Below are positions 1 to 41,151 of a DNA stretch of 64,000 nt, in pieces (position 1 is the stretch's first letter; each line of letters opens with the position of its first letter). Both the position numbers and the translations under genes were made by a program. Source of the DNA: Amoebidium appalachense (lineage: Eukaryota > Ichthyosporea); the NCBI GenBank assembly GCA_963693365.1, contig CAVNZM010000005.1, positions 8,308,001-8,372,000 of the forward strand, read 5' to 3'. Under the pieces are notes generated by a model. The model made no database searches. It worked only from the letters and a program-made list of their open reading frames with translations, and had not been told where the DNA came from.

Positions 1-162
1 GCATAAGTGTGTTTGCGTACCGCGCTCACTTGTGTGCAACATTGCTATCGTGTCCAATCACCCAAACAGTGTGGCATGATGCACGGCTACTCCTGTGTTC
101 CATTCAGGGTATGCAATCATAAAACTGCAGAGCACGGGGCAGAGTGGGTAGGGTGCACGTAC

Positions 163-9142
<8,980 letters not shown>

Positions 9143-11002
9143 CTGGCCCGTGCGATGTCAGCACATGAAAGAGGTGTATCGAGGCAAAAGGCGGCGGAAA
9201 AGTGGAGGTTGACCGGCCTTGATTCTTTCTACTTTGTGGGTTTGCCAGAGTTACTGTAGTGCTCTGCTGGAGGAAGAAGGCACGATGCTAACAACATGCA
9301 AGTGAAAGGCTGAAGGAAGAATGTCAAGTTTTTACCCCTGTCCTGCTATCAAGTGGGTTCGGCCAAGCCACATGAAACAAGAAAGAAAGCAAGAAACCCG
9401 CAGATATGCTTCCCACAACGCCTGGCGACTGTGTAGGGACACATGAACCTCCCAAAAGGCAGCAAGGGTACAAAGGCATGAAACCCACCTTCAAGTAGCG
9501 TTCAGAGCAGCCGGAAAACACCTAAGTCCAGGTAGTAATGATATGAAATAGTTACTAAGCCCAAAACAACACCTGCATAGCCTGTAGCTCAGGTTGCTCT
9601 CTAACTCGTGCCCAAGCTTCTACACTCTACAAGATTTCATACATATGCCAGCAGGAGTCGACTCCGGAAAGCTTTTGTGCCAAAGTGAAATATTGTAGTT
9701 GTGCACAGAAAAAGTTTTCGTTTGTGTCAACTTGGGCGGGCTGTGCGCAGGACTGATGTTCAATCGAAATGATTGGCTGAACACCAAATGCCTGACTTAT
9801 AAGCAATATGATTGGACCTTGTACCACCAATGGAAAGGCTGTCTACATGCTTGCATTATTATGAAAATTTTCATTATATATATGCACGCCAAAAACCTCA
9901 GGTAGATAAAAGCTGTAACAGTTATAGGTTTGAAAATACCATCACCTTTTAGTTTGGTCACAACAGACTCTCCAAGAAATCCAAGTTTTGCTTGTGCCAT
10001 GCAACCAAACTGGGAAAGTGGCGGACCATAATTGGCATGTAAAGCCTGAACCGATACGATGAGGTCATTTTTATACGCCACGTGCAGAGTCAGTCCAACA
10101 ACTGAAGGTCGAAGACACAAATATAAGTTCGGGGCGCTCAGGCAAGAGCAATACATTGTAATAGTTTTTGAATATTATATTTATTATGTAGCTGTGACAG
10201 CATTGCATATGGTAATAACCATCTGTTCAAAGGCCAGGCTCAGCTGCGAAGCATAAAAAAAAAAAAGAAAAATTAGAAATCTGCCGAGTATATCGTCTGA
10301 CGTTTTAGACTAGATCTCCAATCCGCATAGGACCCCTCCTTCGCAGCCGAAACAGAAAAAAACGACCATTTTCAGAACTCGCGATCCGGATTTTATTGAG
10401 CTTGGTCGTGCAGATATTTTGCATAAGTGTAAGTAGTGTAGTCGACCGTAACCACTGAAGTGCAACATAGTCACGCTAAATATATGGCGTTGAGAAACAA
10501 AAACTTGAACAATGGCTAAATATATTGCCCTTCTTCGTTTGTAAGTTCTCGGACGTGAAAGAACGGGTATTCGCCGATTCAACTGTATAATTTTGTAATT
10601 TACGATTAAAGATCCACTTTTTGGGATCTCCAGGGCTGATTAAAAAAAGTGCCAGGTGTGAGCCACAGGAACTCGAGGGGACAAACAAAAACCGACTCTT
10701 TGAAAGTTTTGAAGATAACATGCCGGGGAACGAGAGGGACTAATATTAGTTTTGCCAGATAACTGAACAACTAAGAAAGAAAGCTTTTCATCTGGTAGAG
10801 GTAATGTTCCTTGTTTCCCAGTACCCCTACCGTTTAAAGTTAGCACAGCTGCCTGGGCACGTTCTATGTGCGGCCTGAACATACGAAAACGGGGTCAGCA
10901 GAATTGGCATCATTTTGAAGGCAACCGCTGAGATATTATGCAACCTTTCAACCTACCCCTTATCCCCCCCCCCCCCTTCCTCCGCCCCCGGACCGCCCCT
11001 AC

Positions 11003-11035
<33 letters not shown>

Positions 11036-11261
11036 TGTGTGTGGAAAAAAAAAGAAAGTAACGGGAGAACAAAGGGAAAGAGGAGGGGGAGGGGGAGGAG
11101 GGGAGGGAGGGAGGGAGATGTCGACTTCTGCTTTGTTGGGTATTAACTTGCATCAACTAGCCATGCATGGCTTGCATTGCGCTTCCGGCGTGCTGGTGCG
11201 TATCTCACTGGGGCAAAGCCAACTTTTTTGACTAAGTCTTTCCGGCAGACACTCTCTGAAG
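9143..11261. other. Divergent intergenic region between G6PD and the kinase gene
   Basis: About 2.1 kb of mixed-composition sequence with no convincing exon. It must hold the 5' ends of both flanking genes. It differs from the introns in having almost no microsatellites until 10968-11130, where a short C-run, (CTT)n, a T-run and a GGGA-rich stretch occur. No TATA box or other promoter element can be named with confidence. Confidence 0.5.
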
Positions 11262-31482
<20,221 letters not shown>

Positions 31483-31599
31483 TTCGGAGATCCCAAATTC
31501 GGAATTCATGTAGTGCAGATCTTTTAATCGTTTCCCATTAATTATAGATAGTGGTTGTGTTTTGTATCTTCTTGTTGACTGCGTGCCCTTTCATTCTTC

Positions 31600-31631
<32 letters not shown>

Positions 31632-32394
31632 TTTTTTCTTTTTTTCTCTTCTTTTTTTTTTCATTGAAGGAGATAGCTGCTGCCTATGGCCGCTTACGGC
31701 TGAATTGTTCAAGTAGGATTCATTGTTCGATCAGGGATTAAAAGTACTAATGAAAATGGAAAATAGAAAAATATAAATTATTTAATGGACTATGGTCACG
31801 CCTTTGATGTCCGATCACAATCCGCGTGTTTGTTTTGCAGCAAGTAGGTACTAAGTAGCTTCTAAGCGCCGAAAAGCAATGCTGAAAAGATGTGCATCAA
31901 ATTCTCGAGAGACGATAGTGTGATTTGGTGGAGATGTGAGCATATAAACTACAGAAATATCTAGATGGGTGAATGAATAGAGAGACGGTGTGTGTCACAG
32001 TGTGTTTGTGCCCTTAAGCGACAAGTTATCAGTGTAGAAGTGGCCCGTGTGTAATTGCCATAATATCCAACCCTGCTTGCCGTTGATATGTCATATGGAG
32101 ACATAGCTGTGAAAATAAACACCGTCAGTGCATTCTGATTACCTCGCCCACTACGAACAAAAGCAAAAGCATAACCCGACCCCCCCTCCCCCCCTCCCCC
32201 CCTACCCCCACTTTCTTTTCCTCCTCCGCCTGACAAATGATTATAAGCTTTGCCCATACTACATACGAGTACTATAGCCCTATGTTCCAGCTGAGGGACC
32301 GCGGCCGAGACTGGGTGCATGTAGGCAATCGGGCGGGGCCCGCGAAGGACTCGGCTCTTCCAATGGCATGGCAAGGCACTTATTGCACTCCCCT

Positions 32395-32429
<35 letters not shown>

Positions 32430-32708
32430 TTCCCTCCCTCCCTCCTTCCCATCCCCTCCCTTTGCAGAGACGTCAAATATATGACTCAGTGTCAGTGAGT
32501 CAGTGACTGCTTGTACACGGAAGATCTTTTTATTTTGGATCTAAGTCTTAGATCTATTGCGGCATGTATTCGCATTCCAACAGCTCATTCCAGCGTTCAT
32601 GTCACGTTCATGTCACTGGTGTTTCACGGTGTATGGGCCTTAGCCTCTATAGCTCGAAAATCGATCGGTCCAAAATCCCCCCTTTTTGAGCGATCGTGGT
32701 ATGAGAAT
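31483..32708. other. Intergenic region downstream of the kinase gene
   Basis: Holds the presumed 3' UTR and terminator of the kinase gene. A G-run (31600-31628) is followed by a T-rich stretch, then mostly non-repetitive AT-rich sequence with a C-run at 32398-32429. No exon or motif is recognised. Confidence 0.4.
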
Positions 32709-32880
32709 GGAGCATGATATTTGGGAAATTTCAACGTGGAAAGGGAGCTAATGATGTGCACTTTAAAAGTGCCCGGTTACTTTTTTTCTCTGACAGCAGA
32801 AAAAAAAGTAACCGGGCACTTTTAAAGTGCACATCATTAGCTCCCCTTTCCACGTTGAAATTTCCCAAATATCATGCTCC
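32709..32880. repeat. Near-perfect 79/80-bp inverted repeat (long hairpin)
   Basis: The left arm 32709-32787 (starting GGAGCATGATATTTGGG) and right arm 32801-32880 (ending CCCAAATATCATGCTCC) are reverse complements apart from one extra C in the right arm, separated by only about 13 bases. Transcripts would fold into an ~80-bp hairpin. It could be a fold-back element or MITE, or a young inverted duplication. No coding potential is seen. Confidence 0.9.
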
Positions 32881-33757
<877 letters not shown>

Positions 33758-34347
33758 ACTAAACACCCGTCTATGCCCCTTGTATTTCTTTGCAGCATAG
33801 GCTGCAGCAAGGCCAGTAAGCCCACGTGTGTAAGCATCCATAAAACGAAAAGCCCTACGCGCATATTTACGAATCAGAGACACTTGGTATGCCATCTAAA
33901 GCAGCAGGCACTGCCTCCCGCAGCTCAGCTATTTTATAAGACACCTTAAGCCTAAGAATACGCTTGGATTCACCCCAATAATACTCTATGTAGTTAAGCT
34001 CACAGTGATACTTAGGATAAAATATGCATTCATGCCCGGCCTCTTCTATTACCTCTTGCAACCAAGGGTTTTGCTCTGCAAAATCAGGCTGTAGATCTAG
34101 GAATGCGTGTAGCACAACACTTGTCTGCAGTGCATGGGGGTCTAGGAACCTTATTATTAATGTCCTCTTGGCTACGTGGATCAGGACATTGCATGATCAA
34201 ACGCGAAACATCATAGCCTCTCTCTTCCAAAACCTGTTTCATTCCCTTCCCCAGTTTAACATCTCTTTCACCCACAACCCTTTCTTTGCCGTCTGGCCCC
34301 TTTTCCTTTACACGTTTATTGTTACATGTTTTGCATGTAATCAGCAA
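33758..34347 (-). pseudogene. DDE-type transposase remnant, frameshifted
   Basis: The minus strand carries a broken transposase. The N-terminal part (34347-34084) has CKTCNNKRV and RLIMQCPDP. After a frame change the middle part (about 34120-33867) has QPDFAEQNPWLQEVIEEAG and CELNYIEYYWGESKR, the classic C-terminal block of DDE cut-and-paste transposases around the last acidic residue. After a further frame change come FMDAYTRGLTG and KKYKGHRR, seen at the end of the same family in fungi and protists. The two frame changes and missing N-terminus mark it as inactive. No terminal inverted repeats were found, so element limits are unknown. Confidence 0.75.
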
Positions 34348-34559
34348 GTCACCCCCCTCCTCACTCCCCCTTCCCCACCACGTCTATTTTGGATACAATT
34401 GCAAACACATGCGGCTTCGCTCGTGCGTGGTTTGTGTGGAACGTGTTAGGCAGGCCACATGCATACTCGTGTGGGACATCCACAGACACCTCAGAGGCTC
34501 CCCTCGACAAACGGTGATTAAACACACACACACACACTCTTCGCAACCAGCTTGAACAT

Positions 34560-35018
34560 AGCCGGCCGGGGCGGGCAGCGAGCCAGGTCATGTCGGGTCG
34601 GGTCGGTTTTTTTCGGGTCGGATCGGGCCAAGCGATGACCCGACCCGAATTGATTGGGGTCCGAAATTGGCCAAAAAATTTTATTGCGGCAATCGACGCG
34701 TCTCGTCGAGCTGGTTCGAGCCACCGTTTCGGACTTTTTTTTCGATTTTTTTTTTTTTTTTTTTTTTCGCGAAAAATTTTTTGCGCGCTATAGAGACTAA
34801 GGCTTTTACCAAGCAGGGATGTGTCGGTCACTGGCCGGGCGGGTTTACGCAAAGGCCGCATGGATCTCGGGCCGGGTCGTCTTTTTTTCGGTCCAGACCG
34901 GGTTGGTTCTCGGGTCTTGGACCCTTGTGATCGGGTTGACCCGCGGGTTACCAAATGCGAAAACCTCGGGTGTTCGCCCGGACTGGCCATATACGTGTGT
35001 ACATGTATTCGTGTGTGT

Positions 35019-35068
<50 letters not shown>

Positions 35069-35665
35069 ACGTGTGTGTGTGTGTGATATGCTTGCGTGCG
35101 TGCGTGCTGTGTGTGCACATGTGCTCGCGGTGTGTGTGTGGCCTTTCCACGCATGGTGTCTACATGTGAACAGACAGTGCTCGTGTGCTTGCGGCTCACT
35201 TGATTATATAGAGCTTGGTTGTGGTGACTAAAGCAAACACAACGTAACGTGCACAGCAGTTACGATTGTCTCTTTCTTTTTTCTTTTTCTTTTTCTTTTT
35301 CTTTTTATATTAAAGCGCTAGCCTAGCCTCAGTACTCTACTACTGTAGCTAACTATGCCTCGGCAATGTTTATACTACCATATATATGGACATGAATAAA
35401 ATACTGTATTGTTATTGGTTCACTGTGCAATCCCTGAAACCCAATTATCAATCCAAATTTACTACTTATTATGGTTAATATATCATGCTTTACCCTGACC
35501 CGGCGGGAACTGACCGGGTCAGAGCCATCGGTCGGGCTGGGTACGGGTCTGACCCGCCGGGTCATAAAGCCGACCGGGTTTGAGCAAAAATGCCCCGGGT
35601 CGGGGTTGGGTAACGCCGACCCGGCCGGGTTGGTTCTCGGGTCGACCCAACCCGACACATCCCTT
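34560..35665. repeat. Degenerate GGGTC-rich repeats around a TG microsatellite
   Basis: Two GC-rich blocks (about 34560-34985 and 35495-35665) are built from variants of GGGTC/GACCC. They share the exact string CCGGGTTGGTTCTCGGG at 34898 and 35625. Between them lie a (TG)n tract (35020-35067), a (CTTTTT)n tract (35275-35306) and unique AT-rich sequence. The two blocks may be ends or duplicated parts of one element. Confidence 0.6.
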
Positions 35666-35668
35666 GAT

Positions 35669-35992
35669 TATGCTGGCGGTGGTAGGAAGGAATATCCCGA
35701 TGCTCTCTTGTTACCAAACACCACTCCCGCTAGACTAGGTGAACCCCTGTCTCAAAAGGAAAGCTTGCGCCGGCTTGCTAGTATGAATCGATTTGGCCCC
35801 CCTGCTCGTATTATTGGTGATACCACTGGAGACCCCCTCATAGACTCTGATAAGTATTTCTCGGAACTGTTTAAAGATAGGACCCCCGCTCAGAAACCTA
35901 TTGTATGGCTTGTGTCACTATATAAGATGATCATTCCAATCCTAAATACAGAAATCCGGAATTTCATAAAATCGTCAATTTTGGAATTTTAG
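35669..35992 (+). other. Unassigned open frame next to the mitochondrial-like block
   Basis: An open frame with non-repetitive, protein-like composition (KEYPDALLLPN, MNRFGPPARIIGD, PIVWLVSLYKMI). It has no recognisable start and no family I can name. It runs into AT-rich sequence at its 3' end. It may be a fragment of a mobile element or an organellar open frame. Confidence 0.3.
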
Positions 35993-36217
35993 CAGATCAT
36001 AATTTGAATTTATGAAATTTATAAAAAATTTAAGGTAATGAAGGAAAAGTTCTATGACCATAGTTTTCTAAACATAAGGAAGTATGGTTAAAAGAGTAGG
36101 TGTTAGTATTCTACGAGTTTGTTGTATCAGGATGATAAGAACATAAGATACTCTAGCTGGCTTTTAACTTTAGAGAGCCTATTTTCTTAGCTATTACCAA
36201 AGAATAAAGGTATAAAA

Positions 36218-36418
36218 ATGGTGTTTATTAAAGCAAGTGCAGTTGGAGGATTATTATGAATAACTTTTTTCATACCAATTTTAATTGGATCAGGAGTTTT
36301 AGGTATAGTGTTACTAAATCATATCAAATTAGGAGTACCAGGTACGATACTCAGAGACTATCTTATGTATAACGGTATTTGGACAGTTATCTCTCTCGAT
36401 TGTTATATACATTTATAA
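36218..36418 (+). pseudogene. cox1-like N-terminal fragment
   Basis: From ATG 36218 to TAA 36418 the frame stays open if the TGA at 36257 is read as Trp. The stretch GSGVLGIVLLNHIKLGVPG, followed by YNGIWTVI, resembles the cytochrome oxidase subunit I start (GxxGxxLSxLIRxELxxPG, then YNxIxTxH). The downstream heme-ligand region is not found. Similarity is modest, so another membrane protein is possible. Confidence 0.45.
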
Positions 36419-36544
36419 GCAATTGATTTATTTTAGTTATATAAAATCCATGGTCATTTTCGCCTTTTAACAGTATTAGTAATTATATTGAATACTGTAT
36501 ATTAATTTTCTAATTATAAATTTTAAGATCTAATGATGATTATC

Positions 36545-36810
36545 AGTTAGTTCCGAGGAGGTGTTCCTTGGATTATTTAATAAAGAATTTTATTAGCAGA
36601 AGGAATGATTTTTTAGTGTATCAGAAGCTTTGCTATTATTAGCATTCTTCTAATTTTACTTCCATAGCAGCTTTTCACCTTCTATTGATTTAGGATTTCG
36701 TATCTCGAATTACTATATTCTATTGAAATTGATGTATTAAAATTAAATACCTCTTTTAAATACTGCTATTCTTAACTCCATCTTCACTTCTATTATTGTC
36801 CTGGGTCTTA
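36545..36810 (+). pseudogene. cox3-like fragment with frameshifts
   Basis: One frame reads SVSEALLLLAFF, stop, FYFHSSFSPSIDLG, matching the conserved SEV-FFxxFFWAFFHSSLSPSIELG of cytochrome c oxidase subunit III. After a shift, PLLNTAIL (from 36750) matches the family's PLLNTAILLSSG. The order and spacing fit cox3, but a stop and frameshifts break it. Confidence 0.65.
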
Positions 36811-37029
36811 GTAAAATAAGGTGTGGCAATTGGGATAACACAACTAGTTCATTATTAATTTTTCTATATGCTGAGATAACCTATAAATTTAAGAACTCTT
36901 TAACAGAGATAATCTTAAATATACAACAGCTCTTAACATAGAGAGAGCCCTCTATATAGAGAACTCTTTATACAGAAAGCAAATCAATCAGCAGGAAACC
37001 CAATCTTACATGTGTAACAAAGTTGGACC

Positions 37030-37097
37030 CTCCGAGACTATACACAAACTAAAACGTTTCATTACGCAATAGAATCGTATTTAAGAGATAGTCCGCT
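37030..37097 (+). other. Group I intron-like P7/S signature
   Basis: CCGAGACTATAC (GACTAT at 37036-37041) and, 46 bases on, AAGAGATAGTCCG (ATAGTC at 37088-37093) can pair as the P7 helix of a group I intron; the second string is close to the conserved S element. A related half-signature (AGAGACTATACG) recurs at 37624. Upstream core helices were not traced. Confidence 0.4.
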
Positions 37098-37254
37098 TTA
37101 AAATGGGAAAATAGCTCAAAGATTTTAGATCTTACTAGTATGTACACAAAGCTACTTCCTGAAGTCTATTTATTTAACAGTATAAAAAGTAAGCTTTTTT
37201 ATGACGTACGATGAGTAGGTTGTGGGATGAGCTTTATTGAATAGGAGAAATATC

Positions 37255-37640
37255 TTGATTTATTTATTGAATTAGGATTTAGTGTCTCGAGTTATTACAT
37301 CCAGATTTTTTTCATTCAATTGAGGTATTAAGGCTATTAAATATCTCTTTTAATTCCATTTTTTTATTAGTGTCCTTGATACTAGCCGAATAAGGTGTAA
37401 AAATGGGCGATTAACACTAATGATCCACCATAAACTTCGCTACATACTGAACGCACCTAAATTTAAGTACTCCCTGAGAGTGACAATCTTAAATATATAT
37501 ATAATAGCTCTTTACACAAAGAACAGGCTGACCAGTAGGAAATCAAATTTTATATGTGAGATAATTAAATCTTACATGTGATATAATTAAATCTTTAAAT
37601 TTAAATTACTTGTAGGATCCTTAGAGACTATACGTGGAGC
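37255..37640 (+). repeat. Diverged second copy of the cox3 3' part and following spacer
   Basis: Parallels 36683-37045 with many substitutions. Both contain GATTTAG-GTATCTCGA-type sequence, AAATATCTCTTTTAA, AATCTTAAATATA, AATAGCTCTT and GAGACTATAC. This shows an old tandem duplication about 580 bases apart within the mitochondrial-like block. Confidence 0.6.
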
Positions 37641-37868
37641 TTCTGTTCCTTCTTATGTAATTTAGTATGAAAATAACAATATATAAATTAAGCATTAAAA
37701 AGATATATCGTATCAACTAGGATAATCGGCAGTAAAATTTTATACAAGATTGTTATATATTAATGAGTAAAATAATCTTGGAGAACAAGTACATACTTCT
37801 TTTTCATCTACCTTATTATTAATTGCATTTATAGTAGTTCAGAACTTAATAAGACTGATCTTTTATGG

Positions 37869-38220
37869 TTTAGTGCTACAGCTCTCATTAGTGTTACTTT
37901 AGCCTTATCATTTGGAATTTGATTGGAAGTTACTTTATATGGATTCATTCCACGATGAGCTCCAACGACTCGAGTTTCTTTTTACGCTTAATCGAGTTAA
38001 TAAGTTATTCAGTTAGAGCACCCTCATTAGATGTTAGTCTTGCTGCCACTCTTTTAGCACGTTATTTTACTTGGGTTTACTTTAATACCGGTATTAGCTA
38101 AAGGAGTCTTATCTTTAATTATTATCTATATTATTTATCTTTACTAGGTCAGAATTTAAATTAGCGGTTGCTGTTACTCAAGTTTATGCTTTTATACTAT
38201 TTATTTTTATTTAATATCTT
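37869..38220 (+). pseudogene. atp6-like (ATP synthase F0 subunit a) gene, frameshifted
   Basis: Three segments follow one another in atp6 order but in different frames: FSATALISVTLALSFGI, then LIELISYSVRAPSLDVSLA (matching the conserved LIELISYxxRxxSLxxRLxAN block), then SEFKLAVAVTQVYAF (matching ExxVAxxQAYVF at the C-terminus). TGA codons at 37919 and 37956 fall inside the first frame. The frame changes make it non-functional under any single-frame reading. Confidence 0.75.
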
Positions 38221-38431
38221 TTATCTTGAGAGTGGTCCCATGGTTATCGTAGGTTTCCTAATTTTCAAATATCAATTATTGGAGTTGTGAGATCTTGATT
38301 TATCTTATTATTATCGCGGGCATTGTAAATTTAAAGGGCTAATTGTTTGAGTTGTAAGATTTTAACAAGGCTCATGGTCCGGTTTTGTTAAACTCTGAGA
38401 ACTTATCAAAGCGAATGCTAATAACTACTAA

Positions 38432-39081
38432 CTTATTAAAGTTAATTTATGTGTCATTATTAATGGTGTTGATATATTTATGTACGTATACTCCATTAGT
38501 GAGTCGAAACTTGTGAATTTTATTCCAGGATCCAACAAAGGTAATTTAAATGGTATTACTCCAAGAGATTTAAAGTTATTAATTAGAACTATTGGGTTTA
38601 TAATTTTACGTTTCACGTCTACACGTAAGGTATAAAAACTAGACTCCTAGGTGTTTTGTTTCTTAGAGATAAGATTATTCAAAAATAATGAAACTTATGT
38701 TTAAACCTCTATTTAAGCTTGGATTTTTATCCCAGCTTCATAGTTTTTGCCCCCAGGAGAAACTATTATACTGTGTTGAAAAGCTAATTCGGTGTACACT
38801 AAATTAATTAGAGCAATTATTCAGATTGATTTTAAAAATGTTAAGCGTACCCCCCCCCAAGAACTGAAATATATACCAAAGATAGCACAAGTAATTTAGC
38901 TACTCACCCCAACTTTTAAAGGATGCAATTTGTAATACATGCAGATGCCCTTTTTATTAATATCATAGATTCTAAAGACGATACTTTAGCTATTAGAGAA
39001 GCTTTTAAACTAGTTTGGCTAAAGATTTTTAAGCTTACATTATCAGATGAGAAGACTCTTAATATCTCTACTAGGAATTAA
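38432..39081 (+). other. Short open frames in the mitochondrial-like block, unassigned
   Basis: Two open stretches (about 38432-38635 and 38923-39081) with non-repetitive composition. The first contains NGITPRDLKLL and the second starts MQFVIHADALFINIID; between them another frame has LIRAIIQIDFKNV. These three resemble, in order, the PRDLR, hIkALI and EHRALE-IFINV blocks of Mrs2/CorA-type magnesium channels, but the first gap is too long and the match is weak. No function is claimed. Confidence 0.25.
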
Positions 39082-39209
39082 ATAACGATGGTCCTTAAAG
39101 CTAGAGTAAAATTATACCATATAAGAAGCGAAATATCCAAGCAGTCTACATTAAGAGAAAATGTGAAGTAACAAGTTTAACAAAATACCCATAACTGTAG
39201 GCTCCCATT

Positions 39210-39720
39210 ATCAAGCTCGTGGTGAAATTTCTGGAGAAGGAGTCTTATTTTCGTAGGAAAGGTCCAAACTCGCTTAAGAAAGATCTTGCGCACCTAGGGA
39301 AAATTCTGCATACTTAGGAAAAGTCATGCGCATTTAAGAAAGGTCCAACTTTAGTAGGAAGAGTCCAACTAGCTTAAGAGAGATCATGTGCACTTAAGAA
39401 AGATTCTGCACATTTAGTAAAGATCATATGCACTTAAGAAAGGTTTTGCGCCCCTAGGAGAGATTCTGCGCACTTAGGAAAGGTCCAACGTTTGTAGGAA
39501 GAGTTCAACTAGCCTAGGGAAAAATACTGCACACTTAGGAGAGATTCTGTGCACTTAGGAGAGTTCTACCTTTAGTAGTAAGGGTCCAACTTTCGTAGGA
39601 AGGGTCCAACTAGCTTAGGAGAAATCCTGCGCACTTAAGAAAGATTCTGCGCATTTAGGAAAGATCCAACTTTCGTAGGAAGGGTCCAACTAACTTAGGT
39701 GAAAAGCATTACACACAGGT
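39210..39720. repeat. Tandem array of ~20-bp units
   Basis: About 500 bases built of ~20-bp units of alternating types, for example AGGAAGGGTCCAACTAGCTT and AAGAAAGATTCTGCGCACTT, repeated with small changes some 25 times. No coding potential is seen. Confidence 0.85.
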
Positions 39721-39779
39721 ACACAGTACCAAGCTAGTTTAAGTTAACAAGCTTTCATCTCGTAGCATAAATACTATCT

Positions 39780-40570
39780 ATTAAATTACAAAACAGCATT
39801 ATGAGTCCCAACGAGTTGCGAGGACTAATACGAGCTTGTCGTCGTATAATGACAAAAGCATAAGACTCTTCTCTTAGCAAGAAAGTTCTACTGAGACCTA
39901 ACACAAGAAGGTCATACCAAGGCATGATGACCAACCCAATAGGTTCGCATCAACGATTAACCCAATACGTTCGCACCAACGAGCAACCCAATACGTTCAC
40001 ACCAACGACCAATCCAATACGTTCTATGAAGAGAGAGCTCACCATAAGACATCTGCGAGTTGCGAGTTCATGACGAGTTGTGAGTTTATGACGAATTTAT
40101 AATCCGGAGATTACCAAAACCATAAGAGAGTCTATTAGCGATAAGGCTCAAGAGAGGTTCTTGAGATCCTCATATTCGAAAAGCCTAAGAATGTTTCTTA
40201 GTGAGAAGGCTCTTTAGAGACTCTTATAATCACAAGATTATCAATTCACCTGGGATGAGTAGAAGAACTTGCGAATTGCGAGTCCTAGACGAGCTTGTCG
40301 TCGTATGATGATAAGAGCATAAAACTTTTCTTTTAGCGAGAAGGCTCTTTAGAAACTCTTGTAATACAGGAATTCAAAAGCATAAGAAAGATTCTTAGCG
40401 AGAAGGCTCTTCAGAGACTCTCGTGCTGTTAAAGTAAAAATAACTTTACTAGTACTAAACGATTTGTAAGTGCTCAACTAGTTGTTAGTACTAGACGAGT
40501 TACAAGTTCGTACTAGAGTCTTGTAATACGAGCTTGTCGTCGTATGATGACAAGAGCATAAGACTTTTCT
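39780..40570. repeat. Dispersed palindromic and tandem short repeats
   Basis: Three copies of a ~45-bp unit with the imperfect palindrome CTTGTCGTCGTATGATGACAAG lie near 39833, 40291 and 40532. Copies of GCGAGAAGGCTCTT recur near 40151-40450, and a ~26-bp tandem (AACCCAATACGTTCGCACCAACGA and variants) lies at about 39930-40030; the quoted unit varies by copy. Such hairpin-forming clusters are typical of repeat-rich mitochondrial genomes. Confidence 0.75.
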
Positions 40571-41151
40571 AGCCCCTTACCTTTCATAACATCAAACCTT
40601 TAATCCCTCGTCTATGCTAGCATTTTATCTTTCATAACATCTTATTACTATCAATACTCTAATCCTCCGTTAAACATTCTTCAATCAACTAATTCTCTTC
40701 CTCTGTTAATCCTCATTGATTTATTAATTATACTCCTCCGTCTATCTTCATCGAGTCCTAATCCTCCGTTTATTGTTCCTCGATCTACTAGTCCTCTTCT
40801 TCTGTTCTGTAAATCATTATCGATTACTACTTATCCGTAAATATTCCTCAATCAACTAGTTCTCTTTATACACCAATGTGCACTTTTGAGATTTTGTATA
40901 TATTTTAAAGTCTATAATAAAAGAAAAATTTTAGAAGCTTAAGTAAATACTTACAGGGTTCTTGTATAAATTTACCTAATTTTCAGGATAGGACTAGTAT
41001 CTTTCTTACCAATTTTAGTCCTATTATTAACCATATTATATGGAGATTTTAATAGATTAGACCCCTAAATATTTACATAGAATTAGGTATTATATTTTTA
41101 CGTGGAAAAATTAATGGGGGTTTGCTAATATTATTTACTTTGATACATTTA
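40571..41151. other. AT-rich stretch without a recognised gene
   Basis: Contains loosely repeated TCCTCCGTT/TCGATC-type pyrimidine-rich motifs (about 40590-40870), then a segment translating to hydrophobic residues (FLPILVLLLTILYGDF near 41012) that could be a membrane-protein relic. Nothing can be assigned. Confidence 0.4.

Noticed and set aside
36218-38220. Functional mitochondrial genes encoded here
   Set aside because: The atp6- and cox3-like segments change frame and carry stops, and the cox1-like piece ends after 66 codons.
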